From: UMGS1663 sp963558185
Lineage (GTDB): Bacteria > Bacillota > Clostridia > TANB77 > CAG-508
Assembly (NCBI GenBank): GCA_963558185.1
Contig: CAUWFE010000028.1
Coordinates: forward strand, 1 to 20,491
Direction of reading: 5' to 3'
DNA length: 20,491 bases
Numbering within the stretch: position 1 is the stretch's first letter; each line of letters begins with the position of its first letter. The position numbers and the translations under genes were made by a program. Positions 7,471 through 16,265 of this stretch are shown piece after piece. The notes under the pieces were generated by a model that was given only the letters and a program-made list of their open reading frames with translations, did no database searches and was not told the origin of the DNA.

Positions 7471-9846
7471 ATGAAATTAAGTACTAACTTTGTAAAAGAT
7501 TATGTAGATATTACAGTAGAAAACGAAGAAGATGTAAGAAAATTAGCAGAAGAAATGACAAGAGTAGGGAATGAATATGATAGTGCAAAAATGCTTATTT
7601 CTGCTACTAAATTAGTAATAGGAGAAATATTAGAATGTACAATGCATCCTGATTCAGACCATTTACATTTATGTACAGTAAATATTGGAGGAAAAGAACC
7701 ATTAAAAATAGTTTGTGGAGCTCCAAATGCACGAAAAGGTATAAAAGTAATAGTAGCTTTAGATGGAGCAATTTTACCTGATAAAATCATTAAAAAAGGA
7801 ATGATAAGAGGACAAGAATCTAATGGAATGCTTTGTTCAATGGAAGAATTAGGAATAGAATCAAAATTTTTAACAGATGAACAAAAAAAAGGAATTGAAG
7901 AATTACCAGAAGATGCAATTCCAGGAGAAAATCCAATTGAATATTTATGCATGAAAGATGGTGTAATCGACTTTGACCTAACAGCAAACAGAGGTGATTT
8001 ACTAAGTATATTAGGTATGGCTTATGAAATAGGAGCAATATATAATAAACCAGTAAAAAATGTAGATACAAGTTACGAAGAAGATAGTGAAAAGCTAAAA
8101 TTTAATATAGAAGTAAATACAGAAAATTGCAAACTATTTTTAGCAAAAAAAGTAATGAATGTACAGATAAAAGAAAGTCCAACATTTATAAAAAATAGAT
8201 TAATAGCTTGTGGAATAAGACCAATTAATAATGTAGTAGATATAAGTAATTATGTAATGTTAGAGCTTGGTCAACCTTTACACTTCTATGATGCGGATAC
8301 TTTACAAGGAAAATTAGAAGTAAGAATGGCGAAAGAACAAGAAGAGTTAACAACTTTAGACAATGTAAAAAGAAACCTATCAGAAGAAGACATAGTTATA
8401 TCAGATGGAACAAAAGCTATTGGTCTAGCAGGTGTTATGGGGGGCTTAGAAACAGAAATTACAGAAAAAACAAAAAATATTATTATAGAATCTGCTATAT
8501 TTGATTCAGTAAAAGTAAGAAAGACATCTAACAAAATATTAAGAAGTGAAGCAAGTAATAGATTTGAAAAAGGAATAGACCCTAATAGAACATATATGGC
8601 AATTGATAGAGCATGTAATTTATTACAAAAATATGCTAATGTTACTATTTTAGGTGGTATGGAAGCATATGATGTTACTAAAAAAGAAGACAAAACAATA
8701 AATATAACTTTTGAAAAAATAAATGAAATTCTAGGCTTTACAATTCCAGATGATGAAATATTACAAGTATTTGCAAGATTAGGATTTAAAGCACAAGTAA
8801 AAAATAGAATAATAGAAGTAACAGTTCCACAAAGAAGACTAGATGTAAATATTCCAGAAGATTTAATAGAAGAAGTTGGACGTATTTATGGTGTAGATAA
8901 TATTATAGGAAAATTGCCTGAATTACCATTAAAAACAGGAAGTTATGATAAAAAAGTAAGAGAAATTAGAAATAAAATGATTTCTATGGGAATGAACGAA
9001 ACTTTATCATATGTATTGGTGTCAGAAAAAGAAGCTAAAAATTTTGTTAAAAATGATAATGAAGTAATAAAATTATTAGCACCATTAACAGAAGAAAGAG
9101 ACAGCCTAAGACATAGCATAATTACTTCTTTATATAAAATTTATGAAAATAATATAGCAAGAGGAAACAAAGATATTTGTTTATTTGAAATAGGAAAAAC
9201 ATTCTATAAAAATCAAGAAGAATACAAAGAAGAAAATAAAATGGCATGTTTAATGACTGGAAATTATGAATTAGGACTTCATAAAAAAGAAGTAGATTTT
9301 TATAACATAAAAGGTATAGTAGAAGAATTGTTAGATTACTTAGGATATTCAGGAAGATATAGCTTTGTAGTAGATAAAGAAAAAATGCCAAAAGAATTTC
9401 ATCCAGGTCAAACAGCATTAATATCTATAAATAATGATATAGTTGGAATAGTAGGAAAAGTACATCCAGTAATGACAAAAGAAAATGTATTTGTTATGGA
9501 AATTGATTTAGATAAAATTGCAAATAAAAAAGTAGGAAAAATGAAATATAAAGAATTTTCAAAATTCCCAGGAGTAAAAAAAGACTTAGCAGTTATAGTA
9601 GATAAAGAATTAACATCACAAGAAATTGCAATGGTAATAAAAAAATCAGCCGGCAATTTACTTAAAGAAACAGAAGTATTTGATGTATATATGGGAGAAG
9701 GAATACCAGAAGGAAAGAAAAGCTTAGCATTTACATTATCTTTTGAAGCTCAAGACAGAACTTTAACAGATGAAGAAACAAATCAGATACTACAAAAAGT
9801 TATAGAGCAGCTTGAGAAAAAGTTAAAAGCTGAAATAAGAAAATAG
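7471..9846 (+). CDS. pheT: Phenylalanine--tRNA ligase beta subunit
   Basis: The 791-residue partner of PheS, carrying tRNA-binding and editing functions. Domains appear in the usual order: an EMAP-like tRNA-binding domain at about 41-155 (ATKLVIGEILEC, HPDSDHLHLCTV, VCGAPNAR, GQESNGMLCSMEELG); the B3/B4 editing domain at about 205-390 with IRPINNVVDISNYVMLELGQPLHFYDAD and the GLAGVMGG loop; a B5 domain at about 405-475; a catalytic-like region with EEVGRIYGVDNI; and the C-terminal ferredoxin-fold anticodon-binding domain from about 697 (FPGVKKDLAVIVD). The ATG follows the pheS stop with no gap, and its GAAAGGATG-type ribosome site lies within the pheS end, so translation is probably coupled. 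Length is normal. Confidence 0.98.
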   Translation: MKLSTNFVKDYVDITVENEEDVRKLAEEMTRVGNEYDSAKMLISATKLVIGEILECTMHPDSDHLHLCTVNIGGKEPLKIVCGAPNARKGIKVIVALDGAILPDKIIKKGMIRGQESNGMLCSMEELGIESKFLTDEQKKGIEELPEDAIPGENPIEYLCMKDGVIDFDLTANRGDLLSILGMAYEIGAIYNKPVKNVDTSYEEDSEKLKFNIEVNTENCKLFLAKKVMNVQIKESPTFIKNRLIACGIRPINNVVDISNYVMLELGQPLHFYDADTLQGKLEVRMAKEQEELTTLDNVKRNLSEEDIVISDGTKAIGLAGVMGGLETEITEKTKNIIIESAIFDSVKVRKTSNKILRSEASNRFEKGIDPNRTYMAIDRACNLLQKYANVTILGGMEAYDVTKKEDKTINITFEKINEILGFTIPDDEILQVFARLGFKAQVKNRIIEVTVPQRRLDVNIPEDLIEEVGRIYGVDNIIGKLPELPLKTGSYDKKVREIRNKMISMGMNETLSYVLVSEKEAKNFVKNDNEVIKLLAPLTEERDSLRHSIITSLYKIYENNIARGNKDICLFEIGKTFYKNQEEYKEENKMACLMTGNYELGLHKKEVDFYNIKGIVEELLDYLGYSGRYSFVVDKEKMPKEFHPGQTALISINNDIVGIVGKVHPVMTKENVFVMEIDLDKIANKKVGKMKYKEFSKFPGVKKDLAVIVDKELTSQEIAMVIKKSAGNLLKETEVFDVYMGEGIPEGKKSLAFTLSFEAQDRTLTDEETNQILQKVIEQLEKKLKAEIRK

Positions 9847-9855
9847 TGTAAAATA

Positions 9856-9888
9856 TAGTGTTATAACTAAAAATGAGTTATAACACTA
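9856..9888 (+). other. Perfect hairpin after pheT
   Basis: TAGTGTTATAACT (9856-9868) and its perfect complement (9876-9888) form a 13-bp stem with a 7-nt loop, 10 nt behind the pheT stop. No T-run follows, so it may be a weak or factor-dependent terminator, an mRNA-stabilising 3' end, or an operator ahead of the transketolase genes; each arm contains the palindrome GTTATAAC. Confidence 0.55.
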
Positions 9889-9934
9889 CAAATTGAATTA
9901 TAAAAGCACACTGTAAAACTAAGGAGGGATTTTT

Positions 9935-10759
9935 TTGAAAATAAAAGACATAGAAGAATTACAAAAAATAGCAAATACAATTAGAATAAATACTATAAAA
10001 CAAGTATATAAAGCACAATCAGGACATCCAGGAGGTTCGCTTTCTATTGCAGATATTTTAGCTGTATTATACTTTAACCAAATGAATATAAACGAAAAAG
10101 AACCAACATCACCTTTAAGAGATAGGTTTGTACTATCAAAAGGACATTGTTCACCAGCACTTTATGCAACTTTGGTTGAAAGAGGCTATTTTGATAAAGA
10201 AGAATTACAGTCATTTAGAAATATAGAAGGAAAATTACAAGGACATCCTGATATGACAAAAGTTCCAGGTGTGGACATGACAACAGGTTCTTTAGGTCAA
10301 GGATTATCAGTTGCAAATGGTATGGCCTTAAATTCTAAAATAAATCATGACGGATATAGAGTTTATTGCTTATTAGGTGATGGAGAAATAGAAGAGGGGC
10401 AAGTATGGGAAGCTGCCATGACAGCTAACAAATATAAATTAGACAATTTATGTGTAATAGTAGATAATAATAATTTACAAATTGATGGTAATATAAAAGA
10501 TGTAAAAGGATTAGATAATATAGAAGGAAAATTTAGAAATTTTGGATTTAATACAATAGTTATAAATGGTCATAATATATCTCAAATTATTGACGCATTT
10601 GAAACCGCAAAAACAACAAAAGGAATGCCTACAGCAATTATTGCAAAAACAATAAAAGGAAAAGGTGTATCATATATGGAAAATGAAGCAAAATGGCACG
10701 GAAAAGCACCAAATAAAGAAGAATATGAAATTGCAATGAAAGAATTAGGTGCAAATTAA
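9935..10759 (+). CDS. Transketolase, N-terminal (TPP-binding) subunit
   Basis: A 274-residue half-enzyme that supplies the thiamine diphosphate/metal-binding part of transketolase, moving two-carbon units in the non-oxidative pentose phosphate pathway. Visible motifs are SGHPGGSLS with the catalytic-type His31, SKGHCSPALYA, TGSLGQGLSVANGMA and the TPP signature GDGE at 148-151 running to DNNN about 30 residues later. The pyrimidine-binding and C-terminal domains are absent here and are supplied by the next gene, a common split in Clostridia and archaea. Translation starts at TTG 9935, placed 5 nt after a very strong AAGGAGGGA (9921-9929). An alternative is a dedicated transketolase-like synthase; ordinary transketolase is the most likely assignment. 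Confidence 0.95.
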   Translation: MKIKDIEELQKIANTIRINTIKQVYKAQSGHPGGSLSIADILAVLYFNQMNINEKEPTSPLRDRFVLSKGHCSPALYATLVERGYFDKEELQSFRNIEGKLQGHPDMTKVPGVDMTTGSLGQGLSVANGMALNSKINHDGYRVYCLLGDGEIEEGQVWEAAMTANKYKLDNLCVIVDNNNLQIDGNIKDVKGLDNIEGKFRNFGFNTIVINGHNISQIIDAFETAKTTKGMPTAIIAKTIKGKGVSYMENEAKWHGKAPNKEEYEIAMKELGAN

Positions 10760-10880
10760 AAATTTATTAAAAAAGCAGATGGCAATAATTAAGTGTAAAT
10801 ATGTAAAAAGCCAGAAGAAAAAATAAAAATTAAATACAATAAAAATAAGAACAAAAAGAAAAATCAAGGAGGGAAAAATA

Positions 10881-11819
10881 TTGAAAATACACATAAATTA
10901 TGAAAATAAAAAAGCAACAAGACAAAGCTATGGTGAGGCTTTAAAAGAACTAGGCAAGAACAATGAAAACATAGTAGTTTTAGATGCTGACTTATCAGGA
11001 GCTACAAAAACTGATATATTTGCAAAAGAATATCCTAACAGATTTTTTGATATAGGAATTTCAGAACAAGATTTAATAGGAACAGCAGCAGGATTTGCGA
11101 CTTGTGGAAAAATACCATATGCAAGTACTTTTGCGGTATTTGCAGCAGGAAGGGCATATGACCAAATTAGAAACAGTGTATGCTATCCAAAACTAAATGT
11201 TAAAATATGTGCCACACATGCAGGAATAACAGTAGGCGAAGATGGTGCAACACATCAGATGTTAGAAGATATATCACTTATGAGAACACTACCTAATATG
11301 ACAGTTATATCTACATCTGATGAAATGCAAACAAAATGGGCTGTAGAAGAAATATCTAAAATTAGTGGGCCAGTATATTTAAGATTATCAAGACTTGCTA
11401 CTCCAAGTATTTATGAAGAAGCTGAATTTGAAATAGGCAAAGGAATACAAATAGGAGAAGGAACAGATGCAACTATAATTGCAACAGGAGTTACAGTAGT
11501 AGAAGCATTAAAAGCACAAGAAGAATTAGCTAAACAAAATATTAATGTAAGAGTAGTAGATATTCATACAATAAAACCAATAGATGAAGAACTAATAATA
11601 AAATGTGCTAAAGAAACAAAAAAAATAATAACAATAGAGGACCATAGTATAATAGGAGGACTAGGAAGTAGTGTATGTGAAGTATTATCAGAAAAGTATC
11701 CTACACAAGTTATAAGAATGGGAATAAAAGATACATTCGGAAAATCTGGAACAGCAGAAAAACTAATGGAATATTATAAAATAACAAGTAAAGATATAAT
11801 TGAAATTTGCAAACTTTAG
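10881..11819 (+). CDS. Transketolase, C-terminal subunit
   Basis: This 312-residue protein carries the pyrimidine-binding domain and the C-terminal domain that complete the split transketolase. ISEQDLIGTAAGFA holds Glu62, the glutamate that activates TPP, followed by STFAVFAAGRAYDQIRNSV and the HAGITVGEDGATHQMLEDI block typical of transketolase and DXPS-like proteins. The C-terminal domain begins near VYLRLSR and includes VVDIHTIKPID and TIEDHSIIGGLGS. The TTG start at 10881 is chosen because AAGGAGGG (10867-10874) sits six bases upstream. The gene is separated from the first subunit by 121 nt of featureless A-rich sequence, unusually long for obligate partner subunits, and ends at a strong terminator. 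Confidence 0.95.
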   Translation: MKIHINYENKKATRQSYGEALKELGKNNENIVVLDADLSGATKTDIFAKEYPNRFFDIGISEQDLIGTAAGFATCGKIPYASTFAVFAAGRAYDQIRNSVCYPKLNVKICATHAGITVGEDGATHQMLEDISLMRTLPNMTVISTSDEMQTKWAVEEISKISGPVYLRLSRLATPSIYEEAEFEIGKGIQIGEGTDATIIATGVTVVEALKAQEELAKQNINVRVVDIHTIKPIDEELIIKCAKETKKIITIEDHSIIGGLGSSVCEVLSEKYPTQVIRMGIKDTFGKSGTAEKLMEYYKITSKDIIEICKL

Positions 11820-11830
11820 AGAGAATATTT

Positions 11831-11865
11831 AAAGAACTTTAGGGGAGTTTCTAAAGTTCTTTTTT
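11831..11865 (+). terminator. Intrinsic terminator after transketolase genes
   Basis: AAAGAACTTTAG (11831-11842) pairs perfectly with CTAAAGTTCTTT (11851-11862) around an 8-nt loop, followed by a run of T. A 12-bp perfect stem plus U-tract is a confident terminator. Confidence 0.92.
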
Positions 11866-12005
11866 GATTGGATAAATTTTAATTGTAGTTTTAAAATTTC
11901 AAATGTGAATTTTTTGTGAATTTTGAAAAATTATAAAATCAATTAAAATATAGAAAAAAACAAGAAAAAACGTCAAAAAAAATATTTTTTTTCCAAAAAA
12001 AACTA

Positions 12006-12034
12006 TTGCAATAATTAATAATTATTGTTATGAT
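12006..12034 (+). promoter_or_regulatory. Promoter of the ftsEX cluster with internal inverted repeat
   Basis: TTGCAA (12006-12011), 17 bp, then TATGAT (12029-12034) with a TG extended -10 at 12026-12027. Inside the spacer, CAATAATT (12009-12016) and AATTATTG (12020-12027) are perfect inverted halves 3 bp apart, a candidate operator overlapping both promoter boxes. The start of transcription would be near 12041, about 40 nt before ftsE. Confidence 0.65.
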
Positions 12035-12082
12035 AAGATAGATAGTAAAAACAGTAAACAACCAATAATAAGGAGCAAAAAT

Positions 12083-12769
12083 ATGATAGAATTTAGAAAT
12101 GTAAGCAAGACTTATGGAACAGGAACAGAGGCAGTTCATAATGCAAATTTTAAAATAGAAAAAGGTGAATTTGCGTTTTTAGTTGGTACATCTGGTTCTG
12201 GAAAATCTACTTTAATAAAAATGATATTAAAAGAAGAAAATCCAACTTCAGGAAATATAATAATAAATGGAAAAGATATCACATTTTTAAAACCAAAAAG
12301 AGTACCTTATTTAAGAAGAAGTATGGGAATTGTTTTTCAAGACTTCAGATTATTGCCAGATAAAACAGTATATGATAATGTTGCATTTGCTATGTATATA
12401 GTAAGAGCAACACCAAGACATATTCGTAGACAAGTTCCTATGGTTCTTTCACTAGTAGGTCTAGCAGGAAAAGCAAAAATGTATCCAAATGAATTATCAG
12501 GAGGAGAGCAACAAAGAGTAGCCTTAGCAAGAGCTCTTGTAAATAATCCATCAATGCTAATTGCAGATGAGCCAACAGGAAATTTAGACCCTGACACAGC
12601 ATGGGATATTATGACTTTATTAAATGATATTAACATGAGAGGAACTACTGTAGTAGTAGCAACACATGCTAAAGATATTGTTGACAGAATGAAAAAAAGA
12701 GTTATACAAATTGATAAAGGCATAATAGTTAGAGATGATAAAAAAGGTGGGTATGATAGTGAAATATAG
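12083..12769 (+). CDS. ftsE: Cell division ATP-binding protein FtsE
   Basis: ABC-type ATPase of 228 residues that works with FtsX to transmit ATP hydrolysis across the membrane to peptidoglycan hydrolases at division or elongation sites. All nucleotide-binding motifs are present: Walker A GTSGSGKST (35-43), Q-loop Gln86 in VFQDFRLL, signature LSGGEQQR (138-145), Walker B SMLIADEP (157-164) with Glu163, and switch His195. The VFQDFRLLPDKTVYDNVAF block is characteristic of FtsE rather than other small ABC ATPases, and the immediate overlap with ftsX confirms the call. The ATG lies behind AAGGAG. It is the first gene behind a well-formed promoter. Confidence 0.98.
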   Translation: MIEFRNVSKTYGTGTEAVHNANFKIEKGEFAFLVGTSGSGKSTLIKMILKEENPTSGNIIINGKDITFLKPKRVPYLRRSMGIVFQDFRLLPDKTVYDNVAFAMYIVRATPRHIRRQVPMVLSLVGLAGKAKMYPNELSGGEQQRVALARALVNNPSMLIADEPTGNLDPDTAWDIMTLLNDINMRGTTVVVATHAKDIVDRMKKRVIQIDKGIIVRDDKKGGYDSEI

Positions 12770-13655
12770 TGTATTAGGATATTTAGTAGGAGAAGGTTTT
12801 AGAAACATATTTAAAAATAAAAAATCAACAGGAGCGTCAATTGCTATCATGTGTGCAACAATGTTAATATTCGGTTTATTTTTTCTAATAGGAGAAAATG
12901 TTAATCACATGGTAAAAGAAGTAGAAAGCGAACAAGGAATGTCTGTATTCTTAGAAGTAGATACAACAGAAGAACAAATACAGCAAATAGAAGATAAAAT
13001 AAAATCATTGCCAAATGTAGCAAAAGTAACATTTATTTCAAAAGAAGAAGGTTTAAACTCAATGAAACAAAGATTAGGTGAAGACATAGTAAAAGGATTT
13101 GAGCAAGATAATCCACTATCAGATTCCTTTGCAGTAAATGTAACAGATTTATCAAAAGCAACAGAAGTAAAAGAGCAAATAGAAGAAATAGAAAAAGTAA
13201 AAAATGTAGAATTAAGAGCAGATGTTATAGAAAAACTAATGAGTATAGCTAATGGAATTCAAATTATATCAGGAATAATTCTAGTATTATTAGTTATTAT
13301 TTCAATATTCATTATAGCAAATACAATAAAACTTACAGTTCATGCAAGAAGAAAAGAAATTTCTATAATGAAATATGTTGGAGCAACTAATGGATTTATC
13401 CGCTGGCCATTTATAGTAGAAGGTATGATTATTGGTATTATATCAGTAATGATTTCAATATTAATTGTAGGAATAAGCTACACATACATAACAAATAATA
13501 TATTAACTACATCACTTTCAGACTTAAATATAAGTTATACATTATTAACATTTGCAGATATGTTCCCATTAGTATTAACAGTATATATTTTAATAGGAAT
13601 AGGAATTGGAGTACTAGGTAGTGTTATATCTATGAGAAAATACTTAGAAGTATAA
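12759..13655 (+). CDS. ftsX: Cell division protein FtsX (permease-like partner of FtsE)
   Basis: Four-helix membrane protein of about 298 residues with a large outer loop. Counting from GTG 12759, helix 1 is at about 23-45 (ASIAIMCATMLIFGLFF), followed by an extracytoplasmic domain of roughly 115 residues (SVFLEVDTTEEQI to the region before IQIISG), then three C-terminal helices including the FtsX-type VHARRKEISIMKYVGATNGFIRWPF stretch. The outer loop recruits and activates peptidoglycan hydrolases in other bacteria. Start choice: AGGTGGG at 12745-12751 is 7 nt before GTG 12759 but only 1 nt before ATG 12753, and the upstream ATG 12735 has no ribosome site, so 12759 is preferred; 12753 and 12735 remain possible. 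It overlaps ftsE in any case. Confidence 0.95.
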   Translation: MKYSVLGYLVGEGFRNIFKNKKSTGASIAIMCATMLIFGLFFLIGENVNHMVKEVESEQGMSVFLEVDTTEEQIQQIEDKIKSLPNVAKVTFISKEEGLNSMKQRLGEDIVKGFEQDNPLSDSFAVNVTDLSKATEVKEQIEEIEKVKNVELRADVIEKLMSIANGIQIISGIILVLLVIISIFIIANTIKLTVHARRKEISIMKYVGATNGFIRWPFIVEGMIIGIISVMISILIVGISYTYITNNILTTSLSDLNISYTLLTFADMFPLVLTVYILIGIGIGVLGSVISMRKYLEV

Positions 13656-13689
13656 AAGATAAATAAAGTAAAAAACGGAGGAATTATTA

Positions 13690-14862
13690 ATGAAACTAAA
13701 GATTTTAGCTGTTTTATTAATTATAATAATTATACAAAGTTGCATATACTCAGTATTTGCATATGATAAATCAGATGTAGAGAAAATACAACAACAAATA
13801 AATGAAAAAAAGGAACAAAAAGAGGAAGTTGGAACTGAATTAAAAGGAGAACTTGCTGAAATAGAAGCCTTAGATGTTTTAATAAAGCAAAGTCAAGCTG
13901 AATTAGATAGTTTAAAAAATCAAATAACAGATTTAGAAACTTCAATTGACCAAAAAGAACAAGAAATTGTAGAAAAACAACAAGAATATGATACAAGTTA
14001 TAAATTATTACAAGAAAGATTAGTTACTATGTATGAAAAAGGAGATATTTCATATTTAGAAATATTATTAAATTCACATAGTATGATCGACTTTTTAAAT
14101 AATTATAATTCACTATCTCAATTAGTACAATGTGATAAACAATTATTAGAAAATATAGAAAAACAGCAAAAAGAAATTGAACAAACTAAGCAAGAATTAG
14201 AAAGTCAAAAAGCAGAAGTAGAAAATACAAAAGCTCAAAAAGAACAAAAAAGTGTAGAATTACAAGAACAAAAAAGCAGTAGAGAGCAAAAAGCAGCAGC
14301 TTTAAGTGCAGAAGAAAAATCAATACAAGCAGAAATTGACGACTACCAAAAGAATATGGACAAAATAAAAAAAGATATAGAGAAAGCTTTAGAAGATGCT
14401 AATAAAAAACCAAGTGGTGGTTCTAATTATGATGGAAGTTTTAAAGTTCCATGTGACTGTAGAATAGTAACATCAACAGTAAAGAAAAGATGGGGAAGAT
14501 GGCACAAAGGAGTGGATATAGGAGCTAGATATGAACCAGTTTATGCTTCAGCACCAGGATATGCATATAATTATACAAACCCAGGTGGGTATGGTACATA
14601 TATAGTAATAATACACCCAAATGGATATATCACATTATATGCACATTTAGATAGAAGCCATGTATCACATGGAGAATGGGTAGAACAAGGAGAAACTATT
14701 GCAACATCTGGAAATTCAGGAGCAAGCCAAGGACCACATTTACATTTTGAACTAAGAAAAGCATCATCATTTTCAAACTTCTTTAATAGTGATTTCTTAG
14801 ATCCATTAGACTTTTTACCAAATGTATTTACATTTGCACCAGGAGCAACAGTTGCTTCTTAG
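13690..14862 (+). CDS. Secreted coiled-coil M23 peptidoglycan hydrolase (EnvC/PcsB-like architecture), paralogue 1
   Basis: A 390-residue exported protein. Residues 1-24 are a signal peptide ending SVFA before YDKSD. Residues 26 to about 238 are a Gln/Glu/Lys-rich coiled coil, broken at about 109-147 by a conserved block beginning ERLVTMYEKG and including FLNNYNSL. After a Gly/Ser linker comes an M23 (LytM) domain with its full metal and catalytic set: His272 and Asp276 (HKGVD), His319 (LYAHLD), His350 and His352 (PHLHFE). It should therefore be an active endopeptidase rather than a degenerate activator. Coiled coils of this kind dock on FtsX in PcsB, CwlO and EnvC, and the gene lies 34 nt behind ftsX, so FtsEX control is inferred. 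It is a paralogue of the next gene. Confidence 0.95.
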   Translation: MKLKILAVLLIIIIIQSCIYSVFAYDKSDVEKIQQQINEKKEQKEEVGTELKGELAEIEALDVLIKQSQAELDSLKNQITDLETSIDQKEQEIVEKQQEYDTSYKLLQERLVTMYEKGDISYLEILLNSHSMIDFLNNYNSLSQLVQCDKQLLENIEKQQKEIEQTKQELESQKAEVENTKAQKEQKSVELQEQKSSREQKAAALSAEEKSIQAEIDDYQKNMDKIKKDIEKALEDANKKPSGGSNYDGSFKVPCDCRIVTSTVKKRWGRWHKGVDIGARYEPVYASAPGYAYNYTNPGGYGTYIVIIHPNGYITLYAHLDRSHVSHGEWVEQGETIATSGNSGASQGPHLHFELRKASSFSNFFNSDFLDPLDFLPNVFTFAPGATVAS

Positions 14863-14892
14863 AATAATTAAATAAAAGGGAGGTAAGCATGT

Positions 14893-16107
14893 ATGAAATA
14901 TAAAAAATTACTAAAAACAATAGCAGTATTAGCAATTTTTCTAATAATATCATGCTTATTTTCATATATGAAAGTAAATGCAGAAACATTAGAAGAAGAA
15001 CAAAGTAAAATTCAAGCTCAGAAAAATGAAGCAGAACAAAAACTTACATATGTCCAAGAAGATTTGTCTACAAGTGTAGTAAAAATTCAGGAATTAGATG
15101 ATTCAATAAAAAATGCAGAAAAAGAAATATCTTCATTAGATGAACAATTAAAACAAATGCAGACAAAAATAGATGAAAATAACAAAAAAATAGAAGAAGA
15201 ACAGAAAAAATATGAACACAATAAAAAGTTATCAGAAGAACGATTAGTTACAATGTATGAAACAGGAGAAGTATCATTTTTAGAAGTATTGTTAAATTCT
15301 ACTGGAATAGTTGATTTTCTAAATAATTATTACTCTTTAAGACAATTAGTAGAAATGGATATGGAACTATTAACTAATATAGAAAATGAAAAAAATGAAA
15401 TAGAAAAAACAAAAAAAGAATTAGAAGAACAAAAATCAAACTTAAAAGTATTAAGAGCAAAACAACAACAAACATATGTAACAATGGAAAATAATAAAGT
15501 TATACAACAAAATTATATGGAAAATCTATCAGTAGAAGAGCAAAAACTACAAGAACAAATACAAAAATATAAAGAAGAAGAAGCTCGCATTGAAAATTTA
15601 ATATTATTAGCCTCTAATCAAGAATATTCAGGAAACTATACTGGTGGTGTGATGCGTTGGCCAATTGCCAAAAGTGGAACATATATAACATCACCATATG
15701 GAGAAAGAGAACATCCTATTCAAGGTGTAATAAAGAAACATACAGGTATAGATATAGGAAATGCTGGATTCGGAGCTCCTGTTATTGCAGCAGCAGATGG
15801 AATTGTTACTATGGCAGGTTGGTATGGAGGATATGGAAACTGCGTTATGATAAACCATGGAAATGGAATTTCAACATTATATGGGCATGGTCAAAAAGTT
15901 TTAACAACAGTAGGAACAGAAGTTAAACAAGGCGACTTAATAATGGAAGTAGGTTCAACAGGACAATCAACGGGACCACACTTACATTTTGAAGTAAGAA
16001 TAAATGGAACACCAACAAATCCACTACCATACTTAAAAGGAGAAAATAGTACTGAAAATGATAGCAATGCAAATACAAATGTTGTTAATTCAAATGTAGT
16101 GCAATAA
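14893..16107 (+). CDS. Secreted coiled-coil M23 peptidoglycan hydrolase, paralogue 2
   Basis: This 404-residue protein repeats the design of its upstream neighbour: signal peptide 1-30 (cleavage after KVNA), coiled coil to about 245, and a C-terminal M23 domain. The block at about 116-154, ERLVTMYETG to YYSLRQLV, is identical to the paralogue at 27 of 38 positions. The peptidase residues are His283 and Asp287 (HTGID), His332 (LYGHG), His363 and His365 (PHLHFEV), so activity is expected. The domain is closer to common M23 sequences (GAPVIAAADGIVTMAGWYGGYG) than the first copy's. A polar Asn/Ser/Thr-rich tail of about 20 residues follows. ATG 14893 is used because the ATG at 14889 is stopped at once and AAGGGAGGT lies 8 nt upstream. 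FtsEX is the likely regulator. Confidence 0.95.
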   Translation: MKYKKLLKTIAVLAIFLIISCLFSYMKVNAETLEEEQSKIQAQKNEAEQKLTYVQEDLSTSVVKIQELDDSIKNAEKEISSLDEQLKQMQTKIDENNKKIEEEQKKYEHNKKLSEERLVTMYETGEVSFLEVLLNSTGIVDFLNNYYSLRQLVEMDMELLTNIENEKNEIEKTKKELEEQKSNLKVLRAKQQQTYVTMENNKVIQQNYMENLSVEEQKLQEQIQKYKEEEARIENLILLASNQEYSGNYTGGVMRWPIAKSGTYITSPYGEREHPIQGVIKKHTGIDIGNAGFGAPVIAAADGIVTMAGWYGGYGNCVMINHGNGISTLYGHGQKVLTTVGTEVKQGDLIMEVGSTGQSTGPHLHFEVRINGTPTNPLPYLKGENSTENDSNANTNVVNSNVVQ

Positions 16108-16113
16108 AAAAAT

Positions 16114-16143
16114 AGGTAGAAGAAAGAAATTCTTTTACCTTTT
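16114..16143 (+). terminator. Weak terminator-like hairpin after the second M23 gene
   Basis: AGGTAGAAGAA (16114-16124) pairs with TTCTTTTACCT (16130-16140) in an 11-bp stem with one G-U and a 5-nt loop, but only four T follow. It may allow partial read-through into ctpA. Confidence 0.5.
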
Positions 16144-16214
16144 AAAAATGAATAAATAGTTAATTAAAGCATATAATTAAGCAGAACTCTGTGAAGAAAA
16201 AATACATAAAATTA

Positions 16215-16256
16215 AGGGAAGGAGAAAATCGTATAACAAATAATATTATTATACGA
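16215..16256 (+). promoter_or_regulatory. Displaced ribosome binding site and hairpin before ctpA
   Basis: The only good ribosome site, GGGAAGGAG (16215-16223), is 42 nt from the ATG at 16266, much too far in linear sequence. Between them TCGTATAA (16229-16236) and TTATACGA (16249-16256) form a perfect 8-bp stem, which would shorten the gap to about 14 nt when folded. An in-frame TAA at 16260-16262 rules out an earlier start. Confidence 0.5.
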
Positions 16257-16265
16257 AAATAAAAA

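Noticed and set aside
7500..7952. 150-codon minus-strand ORF inside pheT
   Set aside because: Antisense shadow of a strongly conserved synthetase gene; no ribosome site and no recognisable domain.
12337..12723. 128-codon minus-strand ORF inside ftsE
   Set aside because: Overlaps all conserved FtsE motifs on the other strand; shadow ORF.
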